From assembly GCA_039566865.1 (NCBI GenBank), contig CM076945.1, positions 8,483,501 through 8,547,500 of the forward strand: a DNA stretch of 64,000 nt, read 5' to 3'. Below, piece by piece: positions 22,522 to 32,614 of this stretch. Each line of letters begins with the position of its first letter. Position 1 is the first letter of the stretch. This DNA comes from Aurelia coerulea (Eukaryota > Cnidaria > Scyphozoa > Semaeostomeae > Ulmaridae). The notes beneath the pieces are model-generated. The model saw nothing but the letters and a program-made list of their open reading frames with translations. It made no database searches and had not been told where the DNA came from. A program made the position numbers and the translations under genes.

Positions 22522-24045
22522 GGAAATAGCTGCTGAGGGGTAGGGAAGAGAGAGCGTCTCAAGTTAGCCGCTAAATGCTGCTAAAAATATGAAAATAGAA
22601 TGTATACTGCTCCTTATCAACCATGTTTTAACACCCTTTAATCTGCCACTCTCTCAAGACAGACTAGCTGCAAAAATTCTCGATTAATCACAAGAACTGA
22701 ATCCATTAAAAATCCTCTCTAATTAAAAATGGGAGCAACGGTGACAATCTAAGAATGTGAATGTATTGGCTTCTGGTACTTCATTGAGCCATGATTAGGA
22801 GTTGACCAATACGCTGACTCATGGTTGTCCCAATATTTAGCGGATGCGTTCAATTCGTCTCCACCTTTTAAGCACCCCATACTCCACAAACTCAACTAAA
22901 GCGATATTAACTTGTTATTGATTTCTTTTTTACGGGTTACGCATTGGAAACTTCACAATCGCTTCTGTATGTACAACATTCTATTCGTTAACTACCTAGT
23001 CCATGACAATGCATGGTTTATGGCGAGTTTCCACCGCAGTGCTTCCGAATGCGAGGGCGCCGCGTCTGAAGTTTATAGACAATAGGCTGGTAAATAGCTG
23101 CACCTTGTCTCTAGTCCCTTGGAATATGATTCTTCGTCAACGTCCAAGGCGGAGCGCGTGCGCTACAAGAAGTGCTCCAATGGAAACTGGTCAGCGTGAA
23201 TGTTTGTACGTACCTTACTGTTATGACATATGCAGCGTAAAATCCTAACAAATTCTGGGCATTGTTTATAATCACACAAATAACAACATGTCAACGGCGT
23301 AAGGAACTGTCTTGTCCTTATGCTCCTCACAGCCATTATTCATGAATGCACAAGCCAACCAAATGCGTCTTGGCGTGCAATGCTTTGTTTGGAACTTGGC
23401 CAATTTGTCTTGATTCTGATCTGAGAATGTCTATTTAGCAGACAAACATGATTTTGAAACCAGATGAAGTGCACACTCCAACCACTTATTCGGCCACTGC
23501 GCGACCACCATTGCATTCCTGCCAAAAGTGCGCCCATACTTTGAACTTGTGTTTGATCACTGCGATCATCTATCGGATCACTGCGATCGTTTATTTGATA
23601 ACTGCAATCACCCTTCTTGTCAAGCGTCCGACGTAGCCAACATCTTTGCTAGACGTCTTGTGCAATAAACCAAGATAACACACCAACATACGTTAATCCA
23701 AAACAACAAATTACACACGAACAAACGAAATATCATTACTCTTACATTCAGGAATGCCTGCTCCGTCATATTAAAAATAGAATTTTTAGCTTTTGTTACA
23801 GGTCTGGTAAGCATTCCTCCTCCCTGGCGGGGAGAATCTCATAGAACAGTTTAAACACTCCTTTCGAATAACTTAGCATTCTTTTCGACCAAAGGGTTCA
23901 GGCAACTTTCATCATGGTCAGAATATCCGTTTCTACGGTAAACGAGAACGAACAACAACATGGTCCAGACACCTGACCCACTGCAATGATTTACAGTCTC
24001 TCTTGCGATCCATCTGCCAAACTTTAAGCACAAGGTTAAGAAGCA
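22522..24045. other. Region between the two convergent genes, 3' of NCX
   Basis: Probable 3' UTR and downstream DNA of the exchanger on its right side. A short tandem 'tcactgcgatc-tctat' sits near 23557-23610. No other gene was recognised. Confidence 0.4.
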
Positions 24046-24425
24046 TCAGAAACTAGGAATGTAACAGTAGGTCTCTAAAGCGGAGCCAATGATGTAGGTT
24101 ATCCATAAGCAAGCAAAGAATATCGAAGTCACCTTCTTGTAAGGCTGGGGGCCACCTAGCTCAGCACCAATATTTTTATTAAAGCGCCTCCACATCATTA
24201 CACTAAGGCAGATGAGTGCCAGAATGCAGAAAAGTAATACGGAAAAGCCAAGGGAGCCACCCTGGACAACAAACTTTGTGCCATTAGCCGCATGGTAGAT
24301 AGAGGCAAGTGACCAGGCAACTCCAATTCCAAGAAATACATTGACAGCATTACTTCCGGCTACATTGCCCACCGAGGCATCGGCTGTTTCGTCGTTGATA
24401 GCTGCAACTTTGCTGGCAAAAGTAT
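24046..24425 (-). CDS. Na+/Ca2+ exchanger (SLC8 family), last exon
   Basis: Read on the minus strand, the exon starts after 'ctttcgtag' at 24425 and ends at TGA (24046-24048). It completes a split Asp codon, then reads TFASKVAAINDETADASVGN, VAGSNAVNVFLGIGVAWSLA and more, to ...ALETYCYIPSF. The 'DTFASK-AA', 'ADAS-GNV-GSNAVNVFLG-G-AW' and 'ELGGP' motifs are diagnostic of NCX exchangers, which expel Ca2+ in exchange for Na+ across the plasma membrane. Visible here are the second half of the alpha-2 repeat and two further hydrophobic helices (about LGFSVLLFCILALICLSVMM and TSIFFACLWITYIIGSALET). Phase matches the exon at 30932. Confidence 0.95.
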
Positions 24426-25066
24426 CTACGAAAGAAGGAATAGGGCCAATGTAAACATATAACAGGCTTCATATGTTAGCTATGTTAGAAAAAGGTAACT
24501 TAAAAAAGATTGCACGAATAATGGCCATTGCATCTTCCTGTTAAAGTAAAGGCTTGAAAGCAACTTCAGGTACTTTAATATTATCAGTTATTGGCAATGC
24601 TTCATAGCTTGACTATTTTTAGAATTATAGCATTTTTGGTAATCAAATCATATTCCTGAATTCTTAACTAGAAGAGATACAGGTATTAGTACCATATTAT
24701 CCCAAGTGACCCAAACAACTTCACGAGCTACAGCGCAAAAACCGGGTGTCCCCTAAAAAGTACTCCTGTTTGAAAAATCACCAAAAATTTATTATCAAAC
24801 CTTCGATAAAATTGTTTCTTTGAGCTGTTTTGTGAAAGACCCAAAAATATTCGTAGATGATAAAATGTTTGCCATTGATATAGCAAGGTAGAAAAGTTAC
24901 ACGTTGAAAAACCGTATTTTGAGCTGTAGTTTTTAAACAAAATACTCAATCTTGCCTAAGAGTCAAAATTTCAAATTTGTTATCATCGTTTAAGTCCCCA
25001 ATAACAGTGCACATTTTTTTGTCATTTATGACCAAACTAGAAGCTTTACATGCACAAAGAAATTGA

Positions 25067-27247
25067 AATACATTAGCAAACCCCGGGACTTCTTGTAAAA
25101 CATATTGGTCCCTAATCAACACCGTCCTAAACAAGGCCAAGATTCCAATAATACCACCTCTTCTTGAGAACGGGATATTTGTAACGGACTTTACTGAAAA
25201 GGCACAGTTATTTAATGACTATTTTATACTTCAGTGTACGACGATTGACACAGGTAGTGAACTTCCACAAGATGCTCCAGCAACTTCTTCTATAATAAGT
25301 GATTTTCCCATTTCTGATGAAAAGATTCTGAACATCATTAGGTCACTTAATCCTAATAAAGCACATGGCTGGGATGAAATATCTGTTAGAATGATAAAAT
25401 TAGGTGATGCTGCGTTGGTTATTCCACTTAAAATAATATTCAAAAATTGCTTGAGACGTGGTGTATTCCCCGAAATTTGGAAATTTGCAAATGTAGTGCC
25501 AGTTCATAAGAAAAATGAAAAAAATGTCAAGGGGAACTACCGTCCAATTTCTCTTCTACCAATTTTTGGGAAAGTACTGGAAAAGCTCATGTACGACACT
25601 TTGTACTCGCATCTTGTTACAAATGAATTACTTAACCCGAATCAGTCTGGTTTTCGTCCCGGTGATTCTACAGTTAATCAATTAATTTCCATAACGCATA
25701 CGATCTTCAAGGCATTTGACTGCAACCCCCCACTTGATGTTCGTTCCGTGTATCTTGACATTTCCAAAGCATTCGACAGAGTGTGGCATGGCGGCTTAAT
25801 TTATAAACTAAAACGATGCGGCGTCTCAGGCGAACTTCTTTCCCTTATCAAAAGTTTCCTCAAGGACCGAAAACAGCGGACCGTCCTGAATGGACAGAGT
25901 TCAAATTGGGGAGATATTTCAGCAGGAGTGCCTCAGGGCTCTATTTTAGGACCCTTGTTTTTCCTTATATATATAAACGATCTAACTGCAGGCTTAAAAT
26001 GCAATGTTAAGCTTTTTGCTGATGATACTTCATTGTTTACCGTAGTAGAAGACTCAAATATAGCAGCCACTGACATGAACCATGACTTAGAATTGATAAG
26101 AAAATGGGCCTATGATTGGAAGATGTCATTTAATCCAGATCCACAAAAACAAGCTGTGGAATTGGTATTTTCTAAGAAAAAAATTGAAATTCACCATCCA
26201 GTAATTCGTTTTAATAACATACCAGTGATGAAAGTAGAAGAACATAAACATTTAGGAATTATCCTGGACTCAAAGCTTTCTTTTTCCGCTCATATCAAAG
26301 CAGCTATATCTAAAACAAGAAAGGGCATTGGCCTGCTGAAATGTCTCTCCAAGTATCTGCCCAGGCATACTCTTAACGAATTATTTAAGCTCTATGTGCG
26401 ACCCCACCTAGATTACGGAGATGTTATCTACCATATTCCGGCTAAAGTATGTGAATTCAGCGGCAATACCATATTACCAAATTTAATGGAAAAGTTAGAG
26501 TCCGTCCAATATTCTGCAGCTCTAGCCGTTACAGGGGCATGGAGAGGAACATCGCGGGAAAAGCTGTACGCAGAGCTCGGTTGGGAGTCACTAAGTTCCC
26601 GAAGGTGGAGTAGACGCCTCACTTTGTTTTACAAAATCATGAATAGCCTATCCCCCGCATATACAACGGATCCAATCCCGCAACTTCAACAGTCGCAATA
26701 TTCTCTTCGCAGACAGGATGTCACTGGGCGAATTCGGGCAAGGACTGAGAGATTTCAATCTAGCTTCTATCCCAATTGCTTGTCTGAATGGAATGATCTA
26801 TGTCCAGAGATTAGACTTGCACCAACCATTGCTATTTTTAAGAAAAGGCTACTGTCCATAATCCGCCCCCCTGCTAAATGTGTCTTTGGGATTCACGATC
26901 CAGTAGGACTATCCTATCTTACTCAACTTAGGGTTGGTCTTAGCAAATTGAACTTTCACAAGTTCAAGCATAATTTTAGGGATACCATCAACCCAATGTG
27001 CCCTACGAACGACGGTATAGAGAATACGGAACACTTCTTGTTGCTTTGCCCTTCCTTTGAGGTTCAACGCCGAAATCTTCTCGTTCGAGTCTTAGCATTA
27101 CTACGACCACTTGGATATGTTAATATTCCAAACGAGGTCTTAACGCAACTTTTATTATATGGTGACAAAGACCTTCCCAATGACGTTAACAAAAATATTC
27201 TCGAATTGACTCTAGAATTCATCAAAATAACTGGTCGATTCGATTAG
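25067..27247 (+). CDS. LINE reverse transcriptase polyprotein, 5'-truncated but open
   Basis: The frame is open from the first inserted base to the stop at 27245-27247 (726 codons). The first ATG in the ORF is only at 25391. The pre-RT part reads NTLANPGTSCKTYWSLINTV then LNKAKIPIIPPLL. RT motifs follow: NYRPISLLPIFGKVLEKLM, NQSGFRPGDST, DISKAFDRVWH, AGVPQGSILGPLFF and the catalytic FADD (Asp-Asp at codons 319-320 from 25067). The C-terminal part has LGIILDSKLSF and a Cys/His tail (CPTNDGIENTEHFLLLCP). This is a Jockey/CR1/I-type non-LTR element. The endonuclease domain is missing through truncation, so it is not expected to move by itself. The lack of any stop indicates a young insertion. 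Confidence 0.95.
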   Translation, partial: NTLANPGTSCKTYWSLINTVLNKAKIPIIPPLLENGIFVTDFTEKAQLFNDYFILQCTTIDTGSELPQDAPATSSIISDFPISDEKILNIIRSLNPNKAHGWDEISVRMIKLGDAALVIPLKIIFKNCLRRGVFPEIWKFANVVPVHKKNEKNVKGNYRPISLLPIFGKVLEKLMYDTLYSHLVTNELLNPNQSGFRPGDSTVNQLISITHTIFKAFDCNPPLDVRSVYLDISKAFDRVWHGGLIYKLKRCGVSGELLSLIKSFLKDRKQRTVLNGQSSNWGDISAGVPQGSILGPLFFLIYINDLTAGLKCNVKLFADDTSLFTVVEDSNIAATDMNHDLELIRKWAYDWKMSFNPDPQKQAVELVFSKKKIEIHHPVIRFNNIPVMKVEEHKHLGIILDSKLSFSAHIKAAISKTRKGIGLLKCLSKYLPRHTLNELFKLYVRPHLDYGDVIYHIPAKVCEFSGNTILPNLMEKLESVQYSAALAVTGAWRGTSREKLYAELGWESLSSRRWSRRLTLFYKIMNSLSPAYTTDPIPQLQQSQYSLRRQDVTGRIRARTERFQSSFYPNCLSEWNDLCPEIRLAPTIAIFKKRLLSIIRPPAKCVFGIHDPVGLSYLTQLRVGLSKLNFHKFKHNFRDTINPMCPTNDGIENTEHFLLLCPSFEVQRRNLLVRVLALLRPLGYVNIPNEVLTQLLLYGDKDLPNDVNKNILELTLEFIKITGRFD

Positions 27248-27774
27248 GACCGCATCATATCTAGTCATACCTCATCCAACCACCAAGTATGTCTTCGTAA
27301 AGTGTCTTGTATGTAAAGTTCCGTATGGTTGATTTATTTCTTAGCAGAAATTACGTGTATCTTTATGTAATGGGTGGGTCGGGGGGTGTGTTGCCTGCTC
27401 GGGGAGTCGTGGCGCGGGAGTCACACATCCGATTCGTCTAATTCTTTTTCAAATCCTCGACCGAGGCCTGGACAAAATTTTCGTTTAAGCCTCTTTGACA
27501 CGTCGTTTAAAATCTCTATGAAATTGTGCGAATCGGTTGGGTGGCTCTTGGGGTGCGGTTTTGCGGGCGGGTGGTACATCTTTCCTGATTCACCCAGTAG
27601 TTTTTATTTCTTTCTATATTAGTTACCGCGGGGTTGTCATAGTCTATTGCTCCCCGTGGTATTATCGTCCTTGTAGTGTTTCGTAGAGTAATTAGTAGGT
27701 AGCGTCATTAGTAATTCGTCTTGTGAAAAATTTATAATGGAATATAAAAAAAAAAAAAAAAAAAACAAAAAAAA
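25067..27774 (+). mobile_element. 5'-truncated LINE insertion with poly(A) and 11-bp target duplication
   Basis: The insert is bounded by the exact duplication AAAGAAATTGA (25056-25066 and 27775-27785). It ends in a poly(A)-rich tail (about 27746-27774) and starts in the middle of the polyprotein, the hallmarks of target-primed reverse transcription. The related element 33667-34141 has a single copy of this 11-mer at the corresponding place (inverse orientation, near 33823), which is the empty site. The 3' UTR (27248-27745) is G-rich in its first half. A similar 3' UTR end is at 49500-49705. Confidence 0.95.
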
Positions 27775-28374
27775 AAAGAAATTGATCTGGCAATCATCAG
27801 TGCTCTTTCGCAGTTTGATTCAAAATCAGGTAGCTCTAAAAAGAGCTAAATTTGCTAATTTCTAAACCAATTACAAGATCAGCCATATCTTGGAAAATAA
27901 TTTGGCCCTTGATCTACTTGACAAAAAAGGTAATTGAAGATCGGCCGTGTAATCAAATTTTGGTGATTTTTCAAACGGGAGTACTTTTTTTCTGGGACAC
28001 CCGGTAGCTTCCTGAAAGCATATGTTGTGAAAACAAAAAAGGTGTCAGCATATTGTTTAAGGGTAGAGCTATCTTTCGAGTTGTTGCTTGGTCAGTTTAA
28101 GCTATTACTACCCTTCAAAAAAAAGTTTAAAATATATGGCATTTCATTCCTTTCTTGAAATTTCACGTCCCTTTCAAGTCCATGTTTTGGAAGGAGTGAG
28201 AAAAGCTGAATCCAAATGTGCTTAGGAGCACGAAATTTGAATAAGGAGCAGAGATCAGTCATTTTGCAAACAAGAGATATTCCCAGACGACTTCAAATTC
28301 ATCTCTGCGTTATGTTTTCACAAGGCATAGACTGGAAAAGGATGGCGACTATTTCACTCTACGTGAGAAACGTA

Positions 28375-28897
28375 GCATAGGTTCCAAATCTTTAACTCAG
28401 CGTAAAAAGGTGGGTGTAAAATTCAATGACCTATTTCTTCTGATTGAATGGCTTGAAGGAAACTTTAGATACATATCTATAATTCTACCGTTGGACTTTA
28501 CAGAAATCTTGAATAGTTTTCGAAATTACAGCATATTTTATATTCCAACTCATTTCCGGATGTGACGTCATCAAATCTCTAAATCATAAACCAGAAAAGT
28601 GGCAGACTTTTGCTTGATACCATATTGTAGGCATTCATAAACTATGGTTTTCTTCGAAATTAATTCTTGTTGCGTCAAACAGTTTAGAAAGTACGATGGT
28701 TTTAAGTTTTTTTGAAAATTTTTCTTGAATTCTTGAAAAAGAAGAAAAATATTCTTATTCTGAAAATATTGAAAATTTCAGAAAAGTCCAACGGTAGAAT
28801 TATAGATAAATAGCTAAAGTTTCTTTGAAGTCAATCAGTTCAAAGAAATGGGTCACTCAATTTTACACCAGCCTTTTTAAAGATTTGGAACCTATGC
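28375..28897. mobile_element. GCATAGG-ended MITE, copy 2
   Basis: Ends GCATAGGTTCCAAATC and its complement with long arms ('aaaaggtgggtgtaaaattc'). It is flanked by the direct duplication TGAGAAACGTA (28364-28374 and 28898-28908). Central sequence carries TGACGTCATCAAAT, shared by the other copies. It is inserted in the right part of the outer element 24701-29089. Confidence 0.9.
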
Positions 28898-29089
28898 TGA
28901 GAAACGTAGGATTCGAAAATGTCTTTCAATCTGGTTTTTCGGACGGTAATCATAGCGTGAAGTGACCAAGCAGCATCTCAAAAGATAGCCAAGCATTTCA
29001 ACTAAAAGGTGATGATTTGTCAATAGCCTTTGGTTTTAGAGAGCTAGTTATGTTGTAGTTAGTTCGTGAAGTTTTTTTGTGTCACCCGG

Positions 29090-30931
29090 TAGACCTCCAT
29101 AACCTATGATCTTCTTGAAGTGAAAATTGCATCACTTTTCTCTACTCTCTACACTCTTCTTTATAAGAATAATGTTTATAATAATATTCAGGCTCAGAAT
29201 GATCCAATTTTAAGAATTTTATAAGAATATTGCTCAGCCTCAGCTCGCATATTTGTGTCTCAATTTGGTCGAACAATGTGCATCCATGTTGTATTAAAAG
29301 AGTTAAATGTTTAAATTTGCAAACAAAAAACTATTTTTTCTCAATCGATTCAGTCATTTTCAACTGATGAATCAAAATTTACAAAGAAATAAAGACTGCG
29401 TCTTATTTTTCTTTTTTTCTTTTTGAAGCAATGAATACGTGCAGTAATTATCTGTAATGATTTTAAAGATATGTAACAACTGCTCCAACCATGTGTCACA
29501 ATTGCCCCGTGTTACAGGGGCAATTGTAACACTTGACCACTGTTTTTAAGACAACCACAGCGTCACAAAAATTGGTGCCACGTGATGGAAACTTAGGTCA
29601 ATTTCATTCCAAGAGATGCAGCTACAATAATATCTACGTTAAAGAGCGCAATAAATCATTATTTAGATGATATGGCTGATTTTCCAAAAAGTGTTACAAT
29701 TGACCCCGGTCTCCCCTACTTTGCTGTAAATCTGCCATATATTTACTATTGTTTTGGAGGAAATTTTTGTTTTGAAATAATTTATTTCAATACCTTCCTT
29801 TTCCCTTGCGAGTTCCAAATCACGCATGCCCGCAGCATTCCCATGTGAACCAATCGATATAAATGAGAGTAACCAGACAGTTATCCATCTTGGCCTAAGC
29901 TCATACACAGCCAGGTTATTTTCCCAAGTCAGAAATTTCTAATAGATAGCTGTTTAGTTGACGGTACAGGTATATTGTGGGATTTCCTTAATGGTATATC
30001 TGGGGTATACCAGGTATATTTAGTTGTGTTGAGTATAAAAGTTGAGTATTTATTTAGTTGTTTAGTTGTTAGCTGTGTATGACGACCTCGCCAATTCACC
30101 TAAAAGTGACTCTCTCTTTGTATTAATTCTCCGGAAAATTAAATGGTAAATAATTTATTTTCGTTTCCACCACGAAGTGGCGGATTAGAAAATAAGTGGA
30201 AATTGTTTGATATCTTGATGTTGTTCAAGATGGCGGCAATTTAATCATTTTTGAAAAAATTCATGGACAATTTTGAAAAAATTTTAATAATCGTAAATCC
30301 TAAACCAACTGAGAAAAAGTGATCTACAATATGGTGGCAAGCAGAAATCTGTAGCTTTTCTGGTTTAGGATTTAGACATTTGATGACGTCATAGCCTCAA
30401 ATTTAATAAATGCTGTCATTTTGAAATTAATCAAGATATCAATAAATTTACGGTAAAAAAACCTAAGTTCCTTCCAAGCCATTCATTTAAAAAAAAACTG
30501 TAATAGAATTTTACACCGACCTTTTTAAATATTTGAGCCCTATGTTATCAACAACATCAATAACATTTCCCAAATGTCAGCAAGATAAAACCATGCGAAA
30601 ATATTACTCACAAGAGAGTAAGAGAAAGAAAGGAACAAACAAAACCAAGTGATCCTAGCGGTCATTCAATTTGTTTTACATGAAATAAGAAAACTGCCAT
30701 TCTTTAATTTCTTAGGAGATGTTCCAAATACTTGATAAAAATTTCTAAAATTTTAGTCAAAAAGATAGCCCAAAAATACACGTCAAAAAAGATCTTCGCC
30801 AAATTTTTACATCACCAATTTTTGGCTCTATATCACACAAAATTGTCCAGATATATTTGTGCACAAATTTAAGACGAACATTTTCACACAGAAAGATGAA
30901 TGACAGGTCACTGAAGAGACCTTTGGCTCAC
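29090..30931. other. NCX intron with a half copy of the GCATAGG MITE
   Basis: From about 30215 to 30545 the sequence matches the right part of the MITE at 13322-13831 ('ttgatgacgtcatagcctca', 'attttacaccgacctttttaaa', 'tttgagccctatg'). The left arm is lost. About 29152-29250 is an inverted relative of about 17847-17915. Nothing else is recognised. Confidence 0.55.
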
Positions 30932-31342
30932 CTGGTAAACTAGTTCCCAAGGCAACAAATGAAATAGCAACAACACTGTCAGCTAGGCCTACTGTGCAGC
31001 CAAAATGTGAAGCAACGTCTCCAGTAACGGCTGTTAGAATACCAATCATTGAAATAGCGACGGTAAAGCATGCCCACCCTCCATTCATATCCGTTGGGGG
31101 CACGAAAGCAAAGAGAATCTTCCAGAAAAGGGTGATGTAATGCATGACGTAATCACCATATGAAGGTTGAGCATCTTCGTCCTCTTCATCGCCAGTTGAC
31201 ACTGTAATGGCTTCTTTGAATTGCTCACGCCATGAACTCGTCCCAAGGAGCAATGCGAGATTGGTCTTCTTCAGCATCTTATCAATCGTGTTTTTGAATT
31301 CTCTGCATTCCGTGATTTTCACTTCAAGGCATTTGATGTCAC
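30932..31342 (-). CDS. Na+/Ca2+ exchanger (SLC8 family), alpha-2 repeat exon
   Basis: Minus-strand exon of 137 codon-equivalents, from a 'tgctag' acceptor (31343-31348) to a 'gtgagc' donor (30931 downward). It begins in the split Gly codon and reads GDIKCLEVKITECREFKNTI, DKMLKKTNLALLLGTSSWRE, QFKEAITVSTGDEEDEDAQP, then membrane segments (DYVMHYITLFWKILFAFVPP; AISMIGILTAVTGDVASHFG) and ends VALGTSLP. 'TNLAL-LGT-SWREQF-EAITVS' closes the cytosolic loop, and 'GD-ASHFGC--GL-DSV-A--FVALGTS-P' is the ion-binding alpha-2 repeat. The acidic GDEEDEDA run sits where NCX proteins have an acidic segment. It joins 24425 in frame. Confidence 0.95.
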
Positions 31343-31961
31343 CTAGCAAGTAATCCAAAAGGAATTTACTTACATGTTGGCATTTTTATGATATATTGCG
31401 TTCAACTTTAGATTGTACCACACAGAGAATATTTTGTAACATTCATATCGGTTCCTTCTGATGGACACAACAATACGAAACGATTATTGGTCCCAAAGGA
31501 AGAGATCCCAACGACCGATAAGTACAATTTTAAGTGTAACTGTAAACACAGAATCAGTAGGAAAGTGAGCCTGGATCGCCAACATATTTTCATTCTAAAA
31601 ACATCTATACAAGGTAAAAATAGAGAAGAGATTTTATTTACAATTGGCCCTGTTGAAAGAAACTTAAATGACGGCGACAATATTAACAATTTTCAAATAA
31701 ACACAAACGGTCTCAATTTTTTCATAGTCTGTGAAGGGGGTTGTGCGTCACTCACGGCCTCTTTGGGAGGGTTTGATCGTTTTTATCTCGTTCTTAATAC
31801 ATGTAAATGTTTTAATAGCAATAGTTGAATAATTATAAATGAATTAACGCAAATTGAAATAAACAGAGAAAAGTAAATAAACGGAAAATAGATTGTTGTT
31901 GATTATGATGATGATGATGAATGTACAAACCGAGCACATTCATTCTGGATGCCAAATTGAA
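31343..31961. other. NCX intron, uncharacterised 113-codon plus-strand frame
   Basis: The frame 31487-31828 (MVPKEEIPTTDKYNFKCNCK...) is antisense to the exchanger and shows no domain I recognise. A GAT microsatellite sits at about 31906-31920. No other feature. Confidence 0.3.
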
Positions 31962-32253
31962 GCACAGGTTCCAAATTTTTAACTCGTCGTAAAAAGGTGG
32001 GTGTAAAATTCTATGATCTCTTTCTTTTGATTGAATGGCTTGAAAGAAACTTTAGATACTGATCTATAATCCTACCGTTGGACTTTTGAGAAACCTTGCA
32101 TATTCTTCAAAATTATAGCATATTTTGTATTTCTATAGCAAATTAGCTAAATAGCTAAAGTAGCTAAAGTTTCTTTCACGCCATTCGATTGAAAGAACCA
32201 GGTCATAGAATTTTACATCATCCTTTTTAAAGACTTGACACCTACGCAAGAAA
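31962..32253. mobile_element. GCATAGG MITE, internally deleted copy
   Basis: Left end GCACAGGTTCCAAATTTTTA and right end complement near 32253 ('aaagacttgacacctacgc'). The arms are the same as at 28375-28897 but the centre is deleted. A target duplication is not visible. Confidence 0.65.
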
Positions 32254-32614
32254 GACGCATATATCGAAAGCAGGATGGTAAATCTGAAAATCTGCCGGCA
32301 CAATATTGTTTATGTAGCTCACAAGCCGAGCATTTGGTGCTTAAAATTCGCAGAAACTATTTGAAAATGGCAACGCTTAGAATTTAGTTGCTGAACTCGA
32401 CGACCAATTGGAGGCGGCAGATCAACAGACAAATAAACAGATCCATCCTTCCCCTTTCAATTTAGATAAAACGATTTTCGACATCAAAGTTAGCCTGTCG
32501 AAAATGAAAAACTAAGAGTTGTTAAAATTGGAGGAAAATTGGAGATTTCATGCGAATATTTGAATCATCAACATGTACTGTGCGTGACACGGGCTTTGCT
32601 TTTGATTTGCAGTA

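Larger units (their letters stand above)
24742..28004. mobile_element. CCGGGTGTCCC TIR element interrupted by a LINE
   Basis: Ends are CCGGGTGTCCCCTAAAAAGT and the inverse 'gtactttttttctgggacac' plus CCGG, then TA at 28005-28006. Arms continue inward ('tttgaaaaatcaccaaaaat', 'ttgata-caaa'). Without the LINE at 25067-27774 and one target copy it would be about 540 bp and align with the complete element 33667-34141. Confidence 0.8.
24701..29089. mobile_element. Outer TIR element (ACTTCACGAGCT family) hosting nested insertions
   Basis: The left end (cccaagtgacccaaacaact-tcacgagcta, about 24701) is an eroded inverse of the right end 'agttcgtgaagtttttttgt' plus GTCACCCGG, followed by TA (29090-29091). 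Its interior resumes at 28007 ('gcttcctgaaagcatatg'), matching the sequence next to the left end of the related element at 32615. The element is split by the CCGGGTGTCCC element 24742-28004 and by the MITE 28375-28897. All lie in the NCX intron between 24425 and 30932. Confidence 0.65.

Noticed and set aside
24742..28004. A single autonomous transposon encoding reverse transcriptase between TIRs
   Set aside because: The RT belongs to a LINE with its own target duplication and poly(A) end. The TIR element is only its insertion site.
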